This document shows positions 15,605 through 29,380 of a stretch of 64,000 nucleotides of DNA, in pieces. The translations under genes were made by a program, and so were the position numbers. Location of the stretch: contig NC_054713.1 in assembly GCF_016097555.1 (NCBI RefSeq), positions 15,934,231 through 15,998,230 of the forward strand. The letters run 5' to 3'. Origin of the DNA: Gigantopelta aegis. Taxonomy: Eukaryota; Mollusca; Gastropoda; Neomphalida; Peltospiridae. Each line of letters starts with the position of its first letter. Within the stretch, counting starts at the first letter, position 1. A model generated the notes under the pieces. The model saw nothing but the letters and a program-made list of their open reading frames with translations. It ran no database searches and was not told where the DNA came from.

Positions 15605-18204
15605 TCCTTGAGCTCAATACCATGTAGTAAACTATTCAACTTTTTACTGATCTATTTGCACGGTTCATCACCAATTCCAAACTGGCTAATAGCTTCAGAT
15701 ATAGCGTTCCCGAATACATCCAATACAATGTTTTTCCCAGCACCACCAATTTATCCTTTTGTGTCACATCCAGTTACTGCATGAAAGCCTTCTAATGTTG
15801 AAGTTCTTTCTGAATCCAGTTCATTATAAATTAGTTCCATGTTGATCTGGTTGTGATTTACGTCTGTATCTATAATGGTATATTGGGACCCATGTGTGTA
15901 ACCTTCCCAGGATGAGAACCCAACAGTCTGTGTCTGGTGTAGAAATGCATTTCATATCTGCCAGATATGTTTTCAGTGATCAGAAGCATTTCCTGAATTC
16001 ATTGATTCACTATTATATTTATTTTTACCACAGAGCAATATTTATGAAAGATGACATTAGATATTACCAGTAACCAGGCTACAGATTTTCGCTATGATAT
16101 CGTAAAACTATCAAAGGCCATTGTGTGATCGTGACATGCGCCAAGCCTACGTCGGTTTTATCACACTGTAGTGCTAAATTAGCTTGGAAACTATTGGTAG
16201 TGGGGTTAACTTGTATGTTCGGGATGTTACTTCTATAAATGACATCAAGTAGATATACAAAGGATCATCTGATAATACATCTGGCACATAAAGTTATACA
16301 GACACAAAAAAGATGTTCTCTGAAAAATACTAAAATACAGCTGTCAGTACAAAGAAACAGATATGCTCATGATTCCTCATACTCATGAAGTAATCGGGCC
16401 AGGCAATGAGGTGGATTTCTGTATTAAAGACACAGACTGTTGGGTTGCCATCACGAGATAGCTAAATGGTATGCTTCAATAAACGAATAAGTATACATAA
16501 ATCACAACCAGATGAACCTGCAACCATTTTATAATGAACGGTGTCTACAGATAGATTCAACAGAACAAAATGTCGATGGTGGACATTAATGAAGAGAATT
16601 CAACGTATTCACGAAAGCTGCACAAATAATACTGATTCCAGCTTGCAATCGGTAATGAAATATGCAAACAGGTCAATGAAAATTTGATGATTTTACTGCA
16701 TGCACAATGGTCATTTCTACTCCGAGATGAACATAGTTAACAAGACATCACTAAACCAGTGTGGAAACACCGCCATGTACACACAATGTATCTCTGGGAC
16801 ATGGAAACATCATACCCAAAGACCTCATCTCCAAGCAAATATCTGAGCTCAAGATTCCATTCTACATCCAGATATTCTTCATCCATGCGGTTAGTTGGGA
16901 TCAAGGGGTTTGCTATATTTGTGTCTGTGCTGTTGGAGGTGCAAGCTGCACCAGAAGCTGTGATAGAATTGATCAGACACAACTGTGGTATCAGTAAGAG
17001 CTGAGGTAGATGTGCCTTTAGTGTAAGTGACACAACCTTCAATGTACAGAGCGCTGCATTCGTGAAGCTGATGAGGACTGCTGCAGTATGCATTCTGTTA
17101 CAAAGTAGATGCCTAATATGTCATTATGAATTATAATTTAGGTATCTTCTTTTATTTCGTTAGTTTAAAATATAGAACATAAAAGTAATTAGCATTGCAA
17201 CTTTTTAATTATTTCACCTAAAAATTTACTTAAAAATACAAAATTACATTTGTGTGTGGACTAGGAGAAAGATTGTTTGCCAAATGATTAAATTGGTGGC
17301 CATTTTAAATTGCCATATGACTGCCATTTTAAAGTTTTCAGATATTTGCCATGGCTGGATGACTATAAATCTAAACAATTAGATTAATTGACTACACAGA
17401 CAACAAAATTGTGCTTCTACTTTCACTGGGAGTTTAGAAACAAGAAACATAATTATATTATATTAACATGGTGACCATTTAAATTTCAAGATAGTTGCTA
17501 TGATTGAATAACTATAAAAATTAAACCAACCAATTCACAGACTAAAGAAATGTACATGTACAAAAAAGGGTTCGTCTACATTAACCTGGTGTTGAGATAT
17601 ATGAAAACTGTATTACAAATGATGGCCATTTTGAATTTCAAGATGGTTGCGTTGTCATGATTGAATGACTGAATAAATGAATGCGACCAATTCATGAACT
17701 ACTGAAATGTACATAGACAAAACAGTGTGCCTCTACATTAACCTGGAGTTGAGATATATAAAAAATATATAAAAAAATAGTGGCCATTTTGAATTTCAAG
17801 ATGGTTGCGTTGATTGAATGACTATATAAATGAATCCAACCATTCCACGAACTACAGAAATCTACATCGACAAAAAAAATTGTGCTGGCACGTTTTCCGG
17901 GAGTTGTCATATTTGACAAATATATTACAATGGTAGCCATGTTGAATTTCAGATGTCTGCCAGGATCAGACAACAATTTTCTTTTTACAAAATAATCAGC
18001 TGAACACATAGATTTAAACTGAAACCAAATTTACATTTTTGTGTTAGGTGGGCGTACAGATAGAGAAAAATATATATTGAAATGACGTCCATTTTTAATT
18101 TCAAGATGGTTGCCATGATCAGATGAATAATAAAAATATATCTTCGACATAAAATATTTTAATAGACCCCAAAAATATGTTTCTATGTTAAATGGGAGTG
18201 GATG

Positions 18205-18207
<3 letters not shown>

Positions 18208-18287
<80 letters not shown>
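18208..18287. repeat. (AT)n microsatellite
   Basis: In the right arm of the palindrome. Confidence 0.95.
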
Positions 18288-18291
<4 letters not shown>

Positions 18292-18401
18292 ATGACGGTC
18301 GTTTTGAATTTCAAGATAGCTGACATGATAGTGGTGAGAAAAAATGCTACCAATGGATTTCTGGTTCAGGTGGGTCATGGGAACATATGATAAAATTGTT
18401 A

Positions 18402-18824
18402 TTAAATTTGTCTCATTATTCCTTTCTTGACCATCTCGAGGGACCATTCGTTGAGCGGGTGGTCAAGCCCGGCTTCAACGTGAATCAATCGGACCACGTT
18501 AAGATACCCTGGCATACTGTTGGCATTAAGAGAACAAGCTAGGAACACAATATATCTTAGTACTGTTAACTTGCTGGATGGTATTGGGGTCAGACCAAAA
18601 TGGAGACAAAATCTTAGATATGCTTTTAACACTGATGAGTAAGTTGTTTTGGTATTTGTGGCATACGCCAACTGTTTGTACATCTTGATCTGCCACCCCA
18701 AAGCTGTGCCAATCGTTTTGCTGCCTCGCCTACTATCGCCAACTCTTTTAATGTTGATGAGCTGGTTAACGATATCAGGTACATCCGCCCGCCAGTTCAC
18801 ATACAGCCAACCGCCGTTACACAT
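18402..18824 (-). pseudogene. DIRS tyrosine recombinase, N-terminal half
   Basis: Contains the helical core-binding region typical of this class: TKTTYSSVLKAYLRFC, then LTVLRYIVFLACSL, then VRLIHVEAGLDHPL and VKKGIMRQI, after which the frame stops at the palindrome. The continuation is at 13990-13472. Confidence 0.82.
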
Positions 18825-19051
18825 CCCGCCACCGCAAATTCATGATAGGAAACTATATTGCCATCTGTAGCGAAAGTCGTCCTGTTAAAAACATCACAAA
18901 AGTCACATCCCGCCTTCGCCGACGCATTTGTCGTCAAGTGAGTGTGTTTTCGCTTCACAGTGTTACACAAGTCAATCAACCGCCTCAGGAATGTACGCAT
19001 ACCTCGCACTGCACGTGCGGCCCAGTTAAGCTTACCAATCAAATGTTTCAA
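18797..19051 (-). pseudogene. DIRS RNase H region
   Basis: LIGKLNWAARAVRGMRTFL and RRLIDLCNTVKRK are characteristic of the RT-RNase H connection in DIRS/Ty3-type polymerases. The frame is broken from both neighbours. Confidence 0.75.
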
Positions 19052-19096
19052 TTGACACTTCTTTGCCTTCTTCAGCTTAGAGAATCGATGTAAACA

Positions 19097-19850
19097 TTAC
19101 TTCAGATCTGTCAGTTTATCCTCAAGTAAGTTTAATGTACGACTGACGCTATCGATTTCTATCCCTAAGATCATCTTTTGTGTTGGTGCTACATATTTAT
19201 CATAGTTTATTGTGAAACCCAGATTTTCAATTAACTCACATAGACGTTGGGTGGCTTCCTCGCATTCTGATTGTGTATCACTTATAACCGAGTAATCATC
19301 AAGATACATAATTGATCCACTATAGCCTTTATGTTTAAGCATACGGGTTACACTAGAAGATATTCTATGAAATATTTCAGGACTACGAGCCGAACTGAAA
19401 GGACGTTTAGTATCAAACATGTAAATCACGTGACTCTCAACCTTCAAACGTCTACTGTAAACCCAGCACTGAATAGCAGTATGGGTGAACAGGTACACCT
19501 CTAAACGCATTCTTTAAGTCAATCTTTGTCATGTGGCCATTAGGTGGTAGCATTTTTACCGCTTTATCGATCGTGTCATAACCCACTGAATTAATAATCA
19601 CATAGTCATTGACACTGGTACCTGCTGGTCTACCGCAGTCGTATATAAGTCGGATGTCTTTCGAAGATTTTGACTTGGGTACTGCTGCCAAACTGCTTAT
19701 TATAACAGGTTTATTATTTATTATGACATAATTACTCAAATCAATTTCTTGGTTCAGCTTTTTCTCAACTTTTCGTCTATTTCTGGAACCAATAACAGAA
19801 TTTGAATTTAAACACTCAACACATTTAAGTTCTACGCCTTCGTCTATCAC
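19097..19850 (-). pseudogene. DIRS reverse transcriptase
   Basis: The N-terminal part (19850-19452) has SSLAAVPKSKSSKDIRLIYD and MTKIDLKNAFRGVPVHP. The C-terminal part (19510-19097) has the active site IMYLDDYSV and GFTINYDKY. The two parts are in different frames and overlap, showing one frameshift near 19480. Confidence 0.85.
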
Positions 19851-19958
19851 GCGAAACCCATTTTACAAACCGTCTAAAATAAAGTTTTTGTCGAAACCTC
19901 CCTCTAATTCCCTCTCCCAGACATCTATTTGTGAACAGTCTGCACGGCTGTAGTTTTA

Positions 19959-20622
19959 TTAGGTGCGGTTCTGTGGGTGGGCAGAGGCGTTTCCCTGGCG
20001 CTGATATGTGACGTGAGTGTGTTGATAATATGAGTAAGCGGGGTCGTTTCCTGGCCCTGTGCGCGGGTGTGTAACGTTAGTATGCTGAAACTGTGTGTGA
20101 GACCCGTAACACTGGATACAAACGTGCATATATTTACAATGAGGGTATCTGCAGCCCCTTGGATTCTGGTAATTAAGGCTCATAGTCTCGTCCACCAGGC
20201 AAGTGTTGTTTGCTTGGCCTAATTAGTGTTAGACTTATGTCCCATTTTACCAGATAGAACATGTTATGATAGTCAATATCCGACCAGCGTTTGTGTTGAT
20301 CGGTTTGGGATTCCCGCTGCACATGGTCAAAAATCATAACCGACGTCGTTGTATGGGCTTGTACGTAATCGCCTATACAGGCCGTGTAGTCAAGATATTC
20401 GATAGTGCCCTGAGAATTCAACTTTCCCTCTCTAATTAGTCTACTCATAATTTTGGCGTTGGCTGATATCCACTGAGTTAGGGAGATTTCTTCCGGCTTT
20501 AATTTCGACTGTCCCTTTTTAATTACTATGTTCGAGCCATTGTCTGAAAGAACAATTACACTGTTTGTTTCATTATCGTCAACCACACACCTGGGTCGTG
20601 TAATAAATAGAGGATTCGTCAC
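19959..20622 (-). pseudogene. DIRS gag-like region
   Basis: 20622-20173 encodes a 149-residue frame with ISLTQWISANAKIMSRLIRE. 20195-19959, in another frame, has a Cys/His cluster, CRYPHCKYMHVCIQCYG, followed by SHTQFQH, as in the nucleic-acid-binding end of DIRS gag proteins. Confidence 0.6.
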
Positions 20623-20639
20623 GAGTATTTTTTAATATG

Positions 20640-20711
20640 GAAAATATCGACCGAGTCTATGTTAATCGGTATTTGACGAGGCTCTGCCGAGACCAATACC
20701 GATTAACTAGA

Positions 20712-20715
<4 letters not shown>
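20640..20715. repeat. hairpin at the DIRS/LINE boundary
   Basis: 13-bp perfect arms GTTAATCGGTATT (20661-20673) and AATACCGATTAAC (20695-20707) around a 21-base loop, with weaker pairing outside. It lies between the 5' end of the DIRS gag and the start of a plus-strand LINE. Confidence 0.7.
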
Positions 20716-22375
<1,660 letters not shown>

Positions 22376-22521
22376 GTAAACGTAAATTATTGAAATCTTT
22401 ACAGTATGAATTATAATCCAAAACCGACTTCAAGTTATTTGGTTTAGTACTACTAACAACAAGCCAAATAATAATTAAAATAAACCACTTTTTGTTTATC
22501 AACAGCCTCACCTACTATAAG

Positions 22522-22792
22522 GGGTGCGACGTAACCCAGTGGTAAAGGGCTCGCTTGATGTGTGGTCGATCTGGGATCGATCCCCATCGGAGGCCCATTG
22601 GGCTATTTCTCGTTTCCAGCCAGTACACCACGACTGCAGTATCAAAGGCCGTGGTATGTGCTATTGCGTATGTGGGGATAGTGTATATAAAATACACCTT
22701 GTAACGGGACTCCTCTCCAAGACAATAGCCAATGATTTATAAATCAATTTGCTCTAGTGGTGTCGTTATACAAAAGAAACTTTAACTTTTCG
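22522..22792 (+). mobile_element. SINE-A
   Basis: Head GTAACCCAGTGGTAAAGGGC and GGGATCGATCC, body CAGTACACCACGACTG, a shortened core, and tail GCTCTAGTGGTGTCGTTA then TACAAAAG. The core GGCGACAGCGGG segment is missing, so it is internally deleted. Confidence 0.9.
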
Positions 22793-23204
22793 CCCACTAT
22801 ATTAAAGGGACTATTCTCAGTTTACTAATGGATTTATTCACAGATGTTCTTAATTACCAATGGTGGATCCAGAGACGGTCACACGGTTTCTGTGTCCCCT
22901 CCCGTCGCCCGTTTGAAGTGCCTTGTTGATGTTGTTTTTTTGTTATTCATCATCCACAAAATGTAGTAAGGAGAGATTCCAAAAAGAATAGTGAGAAAAC
23001 CAACAATAAATTACCAGAAAAAAACGCGTCTATGAGGATCCTTATTACCAATGTATCTGGAGGAACAAGCCATTTATTCCGTACGTGTTCAGCAAGTAAG
23101 TTAATGCATTGCGGTCTTCAAGCTCTTTATTTTCATCAAACTTTAGCACATGTTAATATTATCATCGAACTGTCAGGTTTTCTATTTTGTACACCACCTA
23201 ACAC
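22793..23204. other. no gene recognised
   Basis: TTAAAGGGACTATTCTCAG at 22802 resembles the end of a TTAA-type MITE, but no matching right end was found. Confidence 0.4.
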
Positions 23205-23225
23205 GGGGGGGGGGGGGGGGGGGAG

Positions 23226-23554
23226 ACAAGCCTTTTAACACCCCCATTTCAGACGAGGTGCCCTTTCGATTTTTAAAAAAAAATTTGCACGACTATATAC
23301 TTAGATCCATCGCTTCACCACACAATTATTACCACGTTCGTAGTGAATGAACAACAAAGCGCCTGAGATATAAATAAAAAAGCTTTTTTCTTTTGTTTAA
23401 CAACACCCCCACCCCCCCACCCCACCCCACCCCCTTCAGACAAGGTGCCCTTTCGAATTCTTTTTAACACGACTAAATAATTAGTTGCACCACTTCACAC
23501 CACGTTTGTAGTGAACGAACAACAAAGCACCCGAGATATAAATTTAAATTTTTG
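23226..23554 (+). repeat. 187-bp tandem duplication
   Basis: Two diverged copies share GAGGTGCCCTTTCGA/AAGGTGCCCTTTCGA, the CCACGTTCGTAGTGAA type block and AACAACAAAGCGCC/ACCC then GAGATATAAAT. A G19 run (23205-23223) precedes the first and a C-rich run (23405-23434) the second. Confidence 0.8.
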
Positions 23555-23565
23555 TTTGTTTTGTT

Positions 23566-23850
23566 TAGCGACACCACTGGAGCACACTGATTAATTAATC
23601 ATCGGCTATTGGATGTCAAACATTTGGTAATTCTGACTCGTAGTCGTCAGAGGAAACCCGCTACATTTGTTCTAATGCAGCAAGGGATCTTTTATAATTA
23701 TGCACTTTCCCACAGACAGGACAACACATACTACGGCTTTTATCCAGTTGTGATGCACTGGTTGGAACAAAAAAAACACACCCTGAATCAGCTGAATGGA
23801 TCCACCTAGGTGGTTCGATCTTGTGACGTAAGCTCCTCAAGCGAGCAGGG
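23566..23850 (-). mobile_element. SINE, minus strand, divergent head
   Basis: Tail at left (AGCGACACCACTGGAGCACA, ATCATCGGCTATTGGATGTC), core in the middle (AGCAAGGGATCTTTTAT), and at right the same divergent tRNA-like head as at 2375-2530 (ATCTTGTGACGTAAGCTCC). Confidence 0.85.
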
Positions 23851-23999
23851 TTTTTTTTAAATTTTCGTCAAAACCAATATTGCACATATACATACACTTT
23901 ATACATAAGAATAATAAAATGACTCACCAATACCAAAGTCACAAACAAAATATCCATCTAAGGGTTTATCATATGATTGTTGTATTTGGGAAAAAGGTT

Positions 24000-24420
24000 T
24001 ATGCACTACCCTTCAAATGTGTAAAAGATACAAACCTGTTGTGCTTTCAGTATCGATCGCTCCATCGGATTTTAGCTACAAATTCTTTCTTACAGATGAT
24101 ACACTATGTACAGTAGATTCAAATAAGTGTAGTTTTTGTAAAAAGAATTCTTGAAACCTTGCAACACTTGTTTTATGATTACAATAAAGTAAGAGATATA
24201 TGGAACGTATTGGAGGAACAGATATTGGAAAAAAATGGACGTTAGAATTTTTCTGAATAAGCATACAGTTATGTTTGGTATGATAAACGGTGACCATGAA
24301 CCAAGTAATTAACTGGTTAATAATCAATATAAAGTATCACATTTATAGTATGAAAATACTAAACAACAGTCTTAATATTAACGTCATAAAAACTAGGATA
24401 AGTGGCTTAACATTTTTATT
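24000..24420 (+). mobile_element. L1-like LINE 3' end, degraded
   Basis: FQYRSLHRILATNSFL, then DSNKCSFCKKNS and ETLQHLFYD in another frame, then VRDIW. This is the zinc-knuckle end found in L1/Tx1-type ORF2 proteins. It has several frame changes and stops. Confidence 0.72.
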
Positions 24421-25117
24421 GATGATAGGCCTACTTAAATCCTAAATATTTATTTGCATAGGGTTGGTAACCTTTTCTTTCTTTATAGTTTTTGATTTAA
24501 AAAAATAACAAGCAAACAACAAACAAATAAACAAACAGAAATCCCAACAACTCTGTAGCTTTTTTGGAAATAAAAACTGTTTGCCATACTTCTTTTTGAA
24601 CCTCATCTATTTTTACCATACTTCAGTCATACTTCTAGGATACACTCTTAAAGCAGTTATTTAAAAACAAAACCCCCCAAACAAAAACAAAAAACCGGGT
24701 GTTGATAGATAAACCTTTTCTTTATGTCCTTTCTTTCCCTTTTTACATTCTTTTCTCCCCTGTAGGCTCGTTTTACCTATCCATCTTGACCTTCAGATCA
24801 TTAAAAAAAAATATGGATATGCTTGCGCAATGTATGACAGCAAATGAAATGAATGTAACTATCATATATATCTCATATATAGGTGAGTTTTTTGTGTATA
24901 CATACATGCATATATGATATATCATAAAACCTTTATTATACAATTAGTTACATAATCATATCATAATTGTATTATTATTGTACATTGTAGGACGATTATT
25001 CAAGGCATCCCAACCTTGACATGATCTGGTGTAATCAAGATATTTTGTAGATTTATTTTATTTTTTTAAACATTCCACATAACTGATGCACTTATAGCCT
25101 ACATAAAAAGAAGCTAA

Positions 25118-25118
<1 letters not shown>
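24421..25118. other. no gene recognised
   Basis: AT-rich, with an A/C-rich stretch at 24500-24550. Confidence 0.5.
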
Positions 25119-25164
<46 letters not shown>

Positions 25165-25402
25165 ATAATAATAATATAGATGATCATAACAGTCATGATG
25201 CTACAAAGACAAAGACCAAGACAAAACCAACGTTTGATTCCTGCTACATGCCTCTTATATTATATTATATTATATTATAATATTATAATATTATATTATA
25301 TTATATTATATTATATTATATTATATTATATTATATTATATTATAATATAATAATAATAATAATTAAACAATTAAAATAAAATAAAATAAAATAAAATAA
25401 AA
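25119..25402. repeat. cluster of simple repeats
   Basis: (TAG)n 25119-25163, (TTATA)n 25257-25345 with one internal inversion of the pattern, and (AAAAT)n 25372-25402. Confidence 0.95.
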
Positions 25403-25821
25403 GGGTACTGTAGGTAGGAGGGAAAACTTCTTTTAAAATATTCCCCCGCCCCATTTTTGAGCTAATAAGGTATTTGCTGAATAATATGCCAGATTATTAT
25501 TTTAAAAGCTGTTTCTTTGTGTTACAATTTATACTCTAAGCAGAATAATTTTCTAGACTGAAAATGTCCAAATTTCGTTCGACCATAATCTGTAATTTAA
25601 ACACCACTCAAGTTTAATACTACAATATTATTAATTATGGTGACACTAAAAGAACATTATATTTTTTTCATTGACAAAAAGAAAGAAGAAAAATGGGTTT
25701 AATATCGAATCAAAGGCAGGACTTGAAATGAGGAAGTAAAATATGACCCTTTTAAATAGCAGGCCAAAAGAAACATGTCTTGCTAAACAATAAAATATGG
25801 CCTGCTAGAAATAGGAATGGG

Positions 25822-26560
<739 letters not shown>

Positions 26561-27180
26561 GTTGAAAGAAATACTGGCTTTGGGTGCGCTGTCCAATTGC
26601 CTTGGTTTCCCCAATCAGTTTAGGGTTGCAGAACTTGTTTTATTCTTGTTTATAACAGCAAATACGACCACAATGTCCCCAATCTCACATATGGCTACGC
26701 CAGCGGCGGTGTCACAACCAATTAAAGTGAGTTTTCTAACTTATTGCGTTCAATTTCCCATTGAATCATATTATATAATTGGTAAAATTCACAAATTATC
26801 ACACAAAATGTTCTAAACAGAACAGTAGAAAAATAACACTATATTTCCTCGAAAACTTGTCTCTAGGCATCTATATTTCACAGTTTTCCGGAGGGGGCAG
26901 GCCACAGACTCCGCTAGATATCTCGCTTCCCTTCAGGAGGTCAATTTGTTTGTATTCGGAAAACTCAAAGTTGTCCTTTTTATAATTTTGGAACCCCACC
27001 CTTTTAATAATCCTGGATCCGCCCCTGTAACATTCTTCCCTGGGAGTGTGAGATCTTGTAAACTGGGGTCTGTGAATTAAAAAAATAGTGATATTTTTTT
27101 AATAAAAGTTAATGTATCTGATAAACATAAAACACATATGTCAGACCATAAACCAGTTTGCATGACAACATTCAAAATAC
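26561..27180. other. no gene recognised; possible MITE end
   Basis: ATCCTGGATCCGCCCCTG at 27010-27027 resembles a hAT-type terminus and recurs in part at 46266-46282. The opposite end may be near 26890 (GGAGGGGGCAGGCC) but is not convincing. Confidence 0.4.
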
Positions 27181-28080
27181 CCATACTATGCTCTTATCAT
27201 CAGTCACCATCATCATCCTTTAACTGCTATTATTGTTTTTGCTGTTGTCCCATAATTGTCATCATCATCATAATCATTTAAAGGTGCTATGTCAAAGTTG
27301 CAATAATGGTGGTTCTCGCAAAACATATTTATTAATTTTTGCTTTAAAACATATGTTTATACCATCAGCTATATACCAATAACACATTACTGCCAGATAA
27401 TTCAATTTAATGATAGACAAAATACTTCATGGGGAAAATCTTGAGAGTTTGTTAATAACATTCGTGAAGTTACTCTTTTATGCGTACATATTCAACCCAC
27501 TAAATTAACCCAAAATTCTTTGCGGTCAACTGACAAAAGAAAAACTATGTTGGCCATGCTATATTAAGCCATACATTATTCAGGACACCCTGCTTGTCGT
27601 CCGCTGCACGATTTTAAATATATATATTATTCTAGAGTTAATTATGGAAAGATTATGCGTGGGATCGATTAATTTATAATTATTTATTACAATTAAATGT
27701 CAAAATAACGAAATATTGTACTTTAAACTTTGACATAGGACCTTTAAATGCTATTATTGTTTTTGCTAATATTGTGTATTCGAAGCAGCATCGTCATCGT
27801 CATTATCATCAACATCATCATCATCAGTTAATTTGTATTGTTTCTGCTTTTGTCCTGTAATTGTTATTATCATCATCATCATTATCATCGTCATCATCAT
27901 CATCATCATCGTGACAGTCCATCATCATCATCATCATGACAGTCCATCAATTAGTTTTTGACTTGAACCTTACAAATACCAATATTCAGCACTCATGATC
28001 ATTTAATATCGTCCTTTATGTGTCATCATCATTATCGTCATCATCCACACCATCATCATCATCATCATTAGCTGCAGCAA
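27180..28080. repeat. dispersed (ATC)n simple repeats
   Basis: Trinucleotide runs near 27250, 27800-27935 and 28024-28070, some sharing flanks such as CTATTATTGTTTTTGCT (27229 and 27753), which suggests local duplication. Confidence 0.85.
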
Positions 28081-28297
28081 CATTAGTTTCCAAATTTGTT
28101 TTACCTTTAACAGTTCAGAAAATTTCGCGATCCTGCAGTGTCGACAACATGCGCGGTCCAATTCGTTCCTTCTTGTGAAATCTGATTGGTCAGTGTTGTA
28201 AACCAGTTGACAAATGGAGGTGTTTTCACCAGTCATCTGTTTAAAGTTGACGCCATAGCAAAGTGATTCAGCGTAACTAAAAACAGAAGAAAGTTAA

Positions 28298-28618
28298 AAG
28301 TTTAAACTTAGTTTTCTTTAGGGACACCACTATAGCACATTGATTTATTAATCATCGGTTATTGGGTTTCAAACATTTGGTAATTCTGACATATTTTCTT
28401 AACGAGGAATCCCGCTATATTTTCCCATCAGTAGCAAAGGATATTTTATAAGGACCAACCCACAGACAGGATAACACACACCACGACCTTTGATATACCA
28501 GTCGTGGTGTACTGGCTGGAATGAGAAATAGCTCAATAGGTCCACCGACTGGAATTGAACCTAGACCGACCTCGTGCTCATCAGCCAAACGCTTTATCAC
28601 TGGGCTATGTCCCGCCAG
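28298..28618 (-). mobile_element. SINE-A, minus strand
   Basis: Tail GGGACACCACTATAGCACAT at left, then ATCATCGGTTATTGGGT, body GATATACCAGTCGTGGTGTA, and head at right (GGCGGGACATAGCCCAGTGA on the minus strand). The head includes both A- and B-box-like words. Confidence 0.92.
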
Positions 28619-29018
28619 AAACGAAAATAAGTAAAGCAAAAAATAATAGCAGCGGCGACAACAATAACGATGATGGTAACAACAACAGCAAAAAGGAAAA
28701 CAATATTCTACTGTGTATTTCATTCTAATACACTATATAAATACAAATCCAACACAACCTGACAATTTTCCTTTGGTGCCATGTTTAGAAACTCATCTTA
28801 TGTCATGACCAAGTATATTTTCGTACCTTTGCCACAGTTCTTAAATTTCTTGTCTCATTCTTATCTTTTGCTTTGGCTCTCTATCTGCACACCCATGTTA
28901 TCTGCGCACGCGCTTGTCTCATTCTCACCCCTTCCGTTGACTATATACACCTGTTATAATATGACTCAATATTTACCTGTCTCATTCTTACCACTTAATT
29001 TTTCTCTGTATCTGTACA

Positions 29019-29370
29019 TCCTTGTCTCATTCTTACTTCCTCATACTACGTATATCCTTGTCTCATTCTTACTTCCTCATACTACGTATATCCTAGTCGC
29101 ATTCTTACTTCCTCATACTACGTATATCCTTGTCTCATTCTTACTTCCTCATACTACGTATATCCTTGTCTCATTCTTACTTCCTCATACTACGTATATC
29201 CTAGTCGCATTCTTACTTCCTCATACTACGTATATCCTTGTCTCATTCTTACTTCCTCATACTACGTATATCCTTGTCTCATTCTTACTTCCTCATACTA
29301 CGTATATCCCAGTCGCATTCTTACTTCCTCATACTACGTATATCCTTGTCTCATTCTTACTTCCTCATAC
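29019..29370 (+). repeat. 36-bp minisatellite with a 108-bp higher-order unit
   Basis: Ten units of TCCTTGTCTCATTCTTACTT plus CCTCATACTACGTATA. Two variants, A (CTTGTCTC) and B (CTAGTCGC or CCAGTCGC), follow the order AABAABAABA. Because 36 is a multiple of 3, a frame from 28781 stays open and reads a 12-residue repeat ILVSFLLPHTTY. I do not regard this as a gene. Confidence 0.93.
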
Positions 29371-29380
29371 CTACATGTAG

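Noticed and set aside
28781..29380. 199-codon hydrophobic repeat protein
   Set aside because: The open frame follows from a 36-bp repeat without stops; there is no signal of splicing, domain or codon bias. Kept only as a repeat finding.
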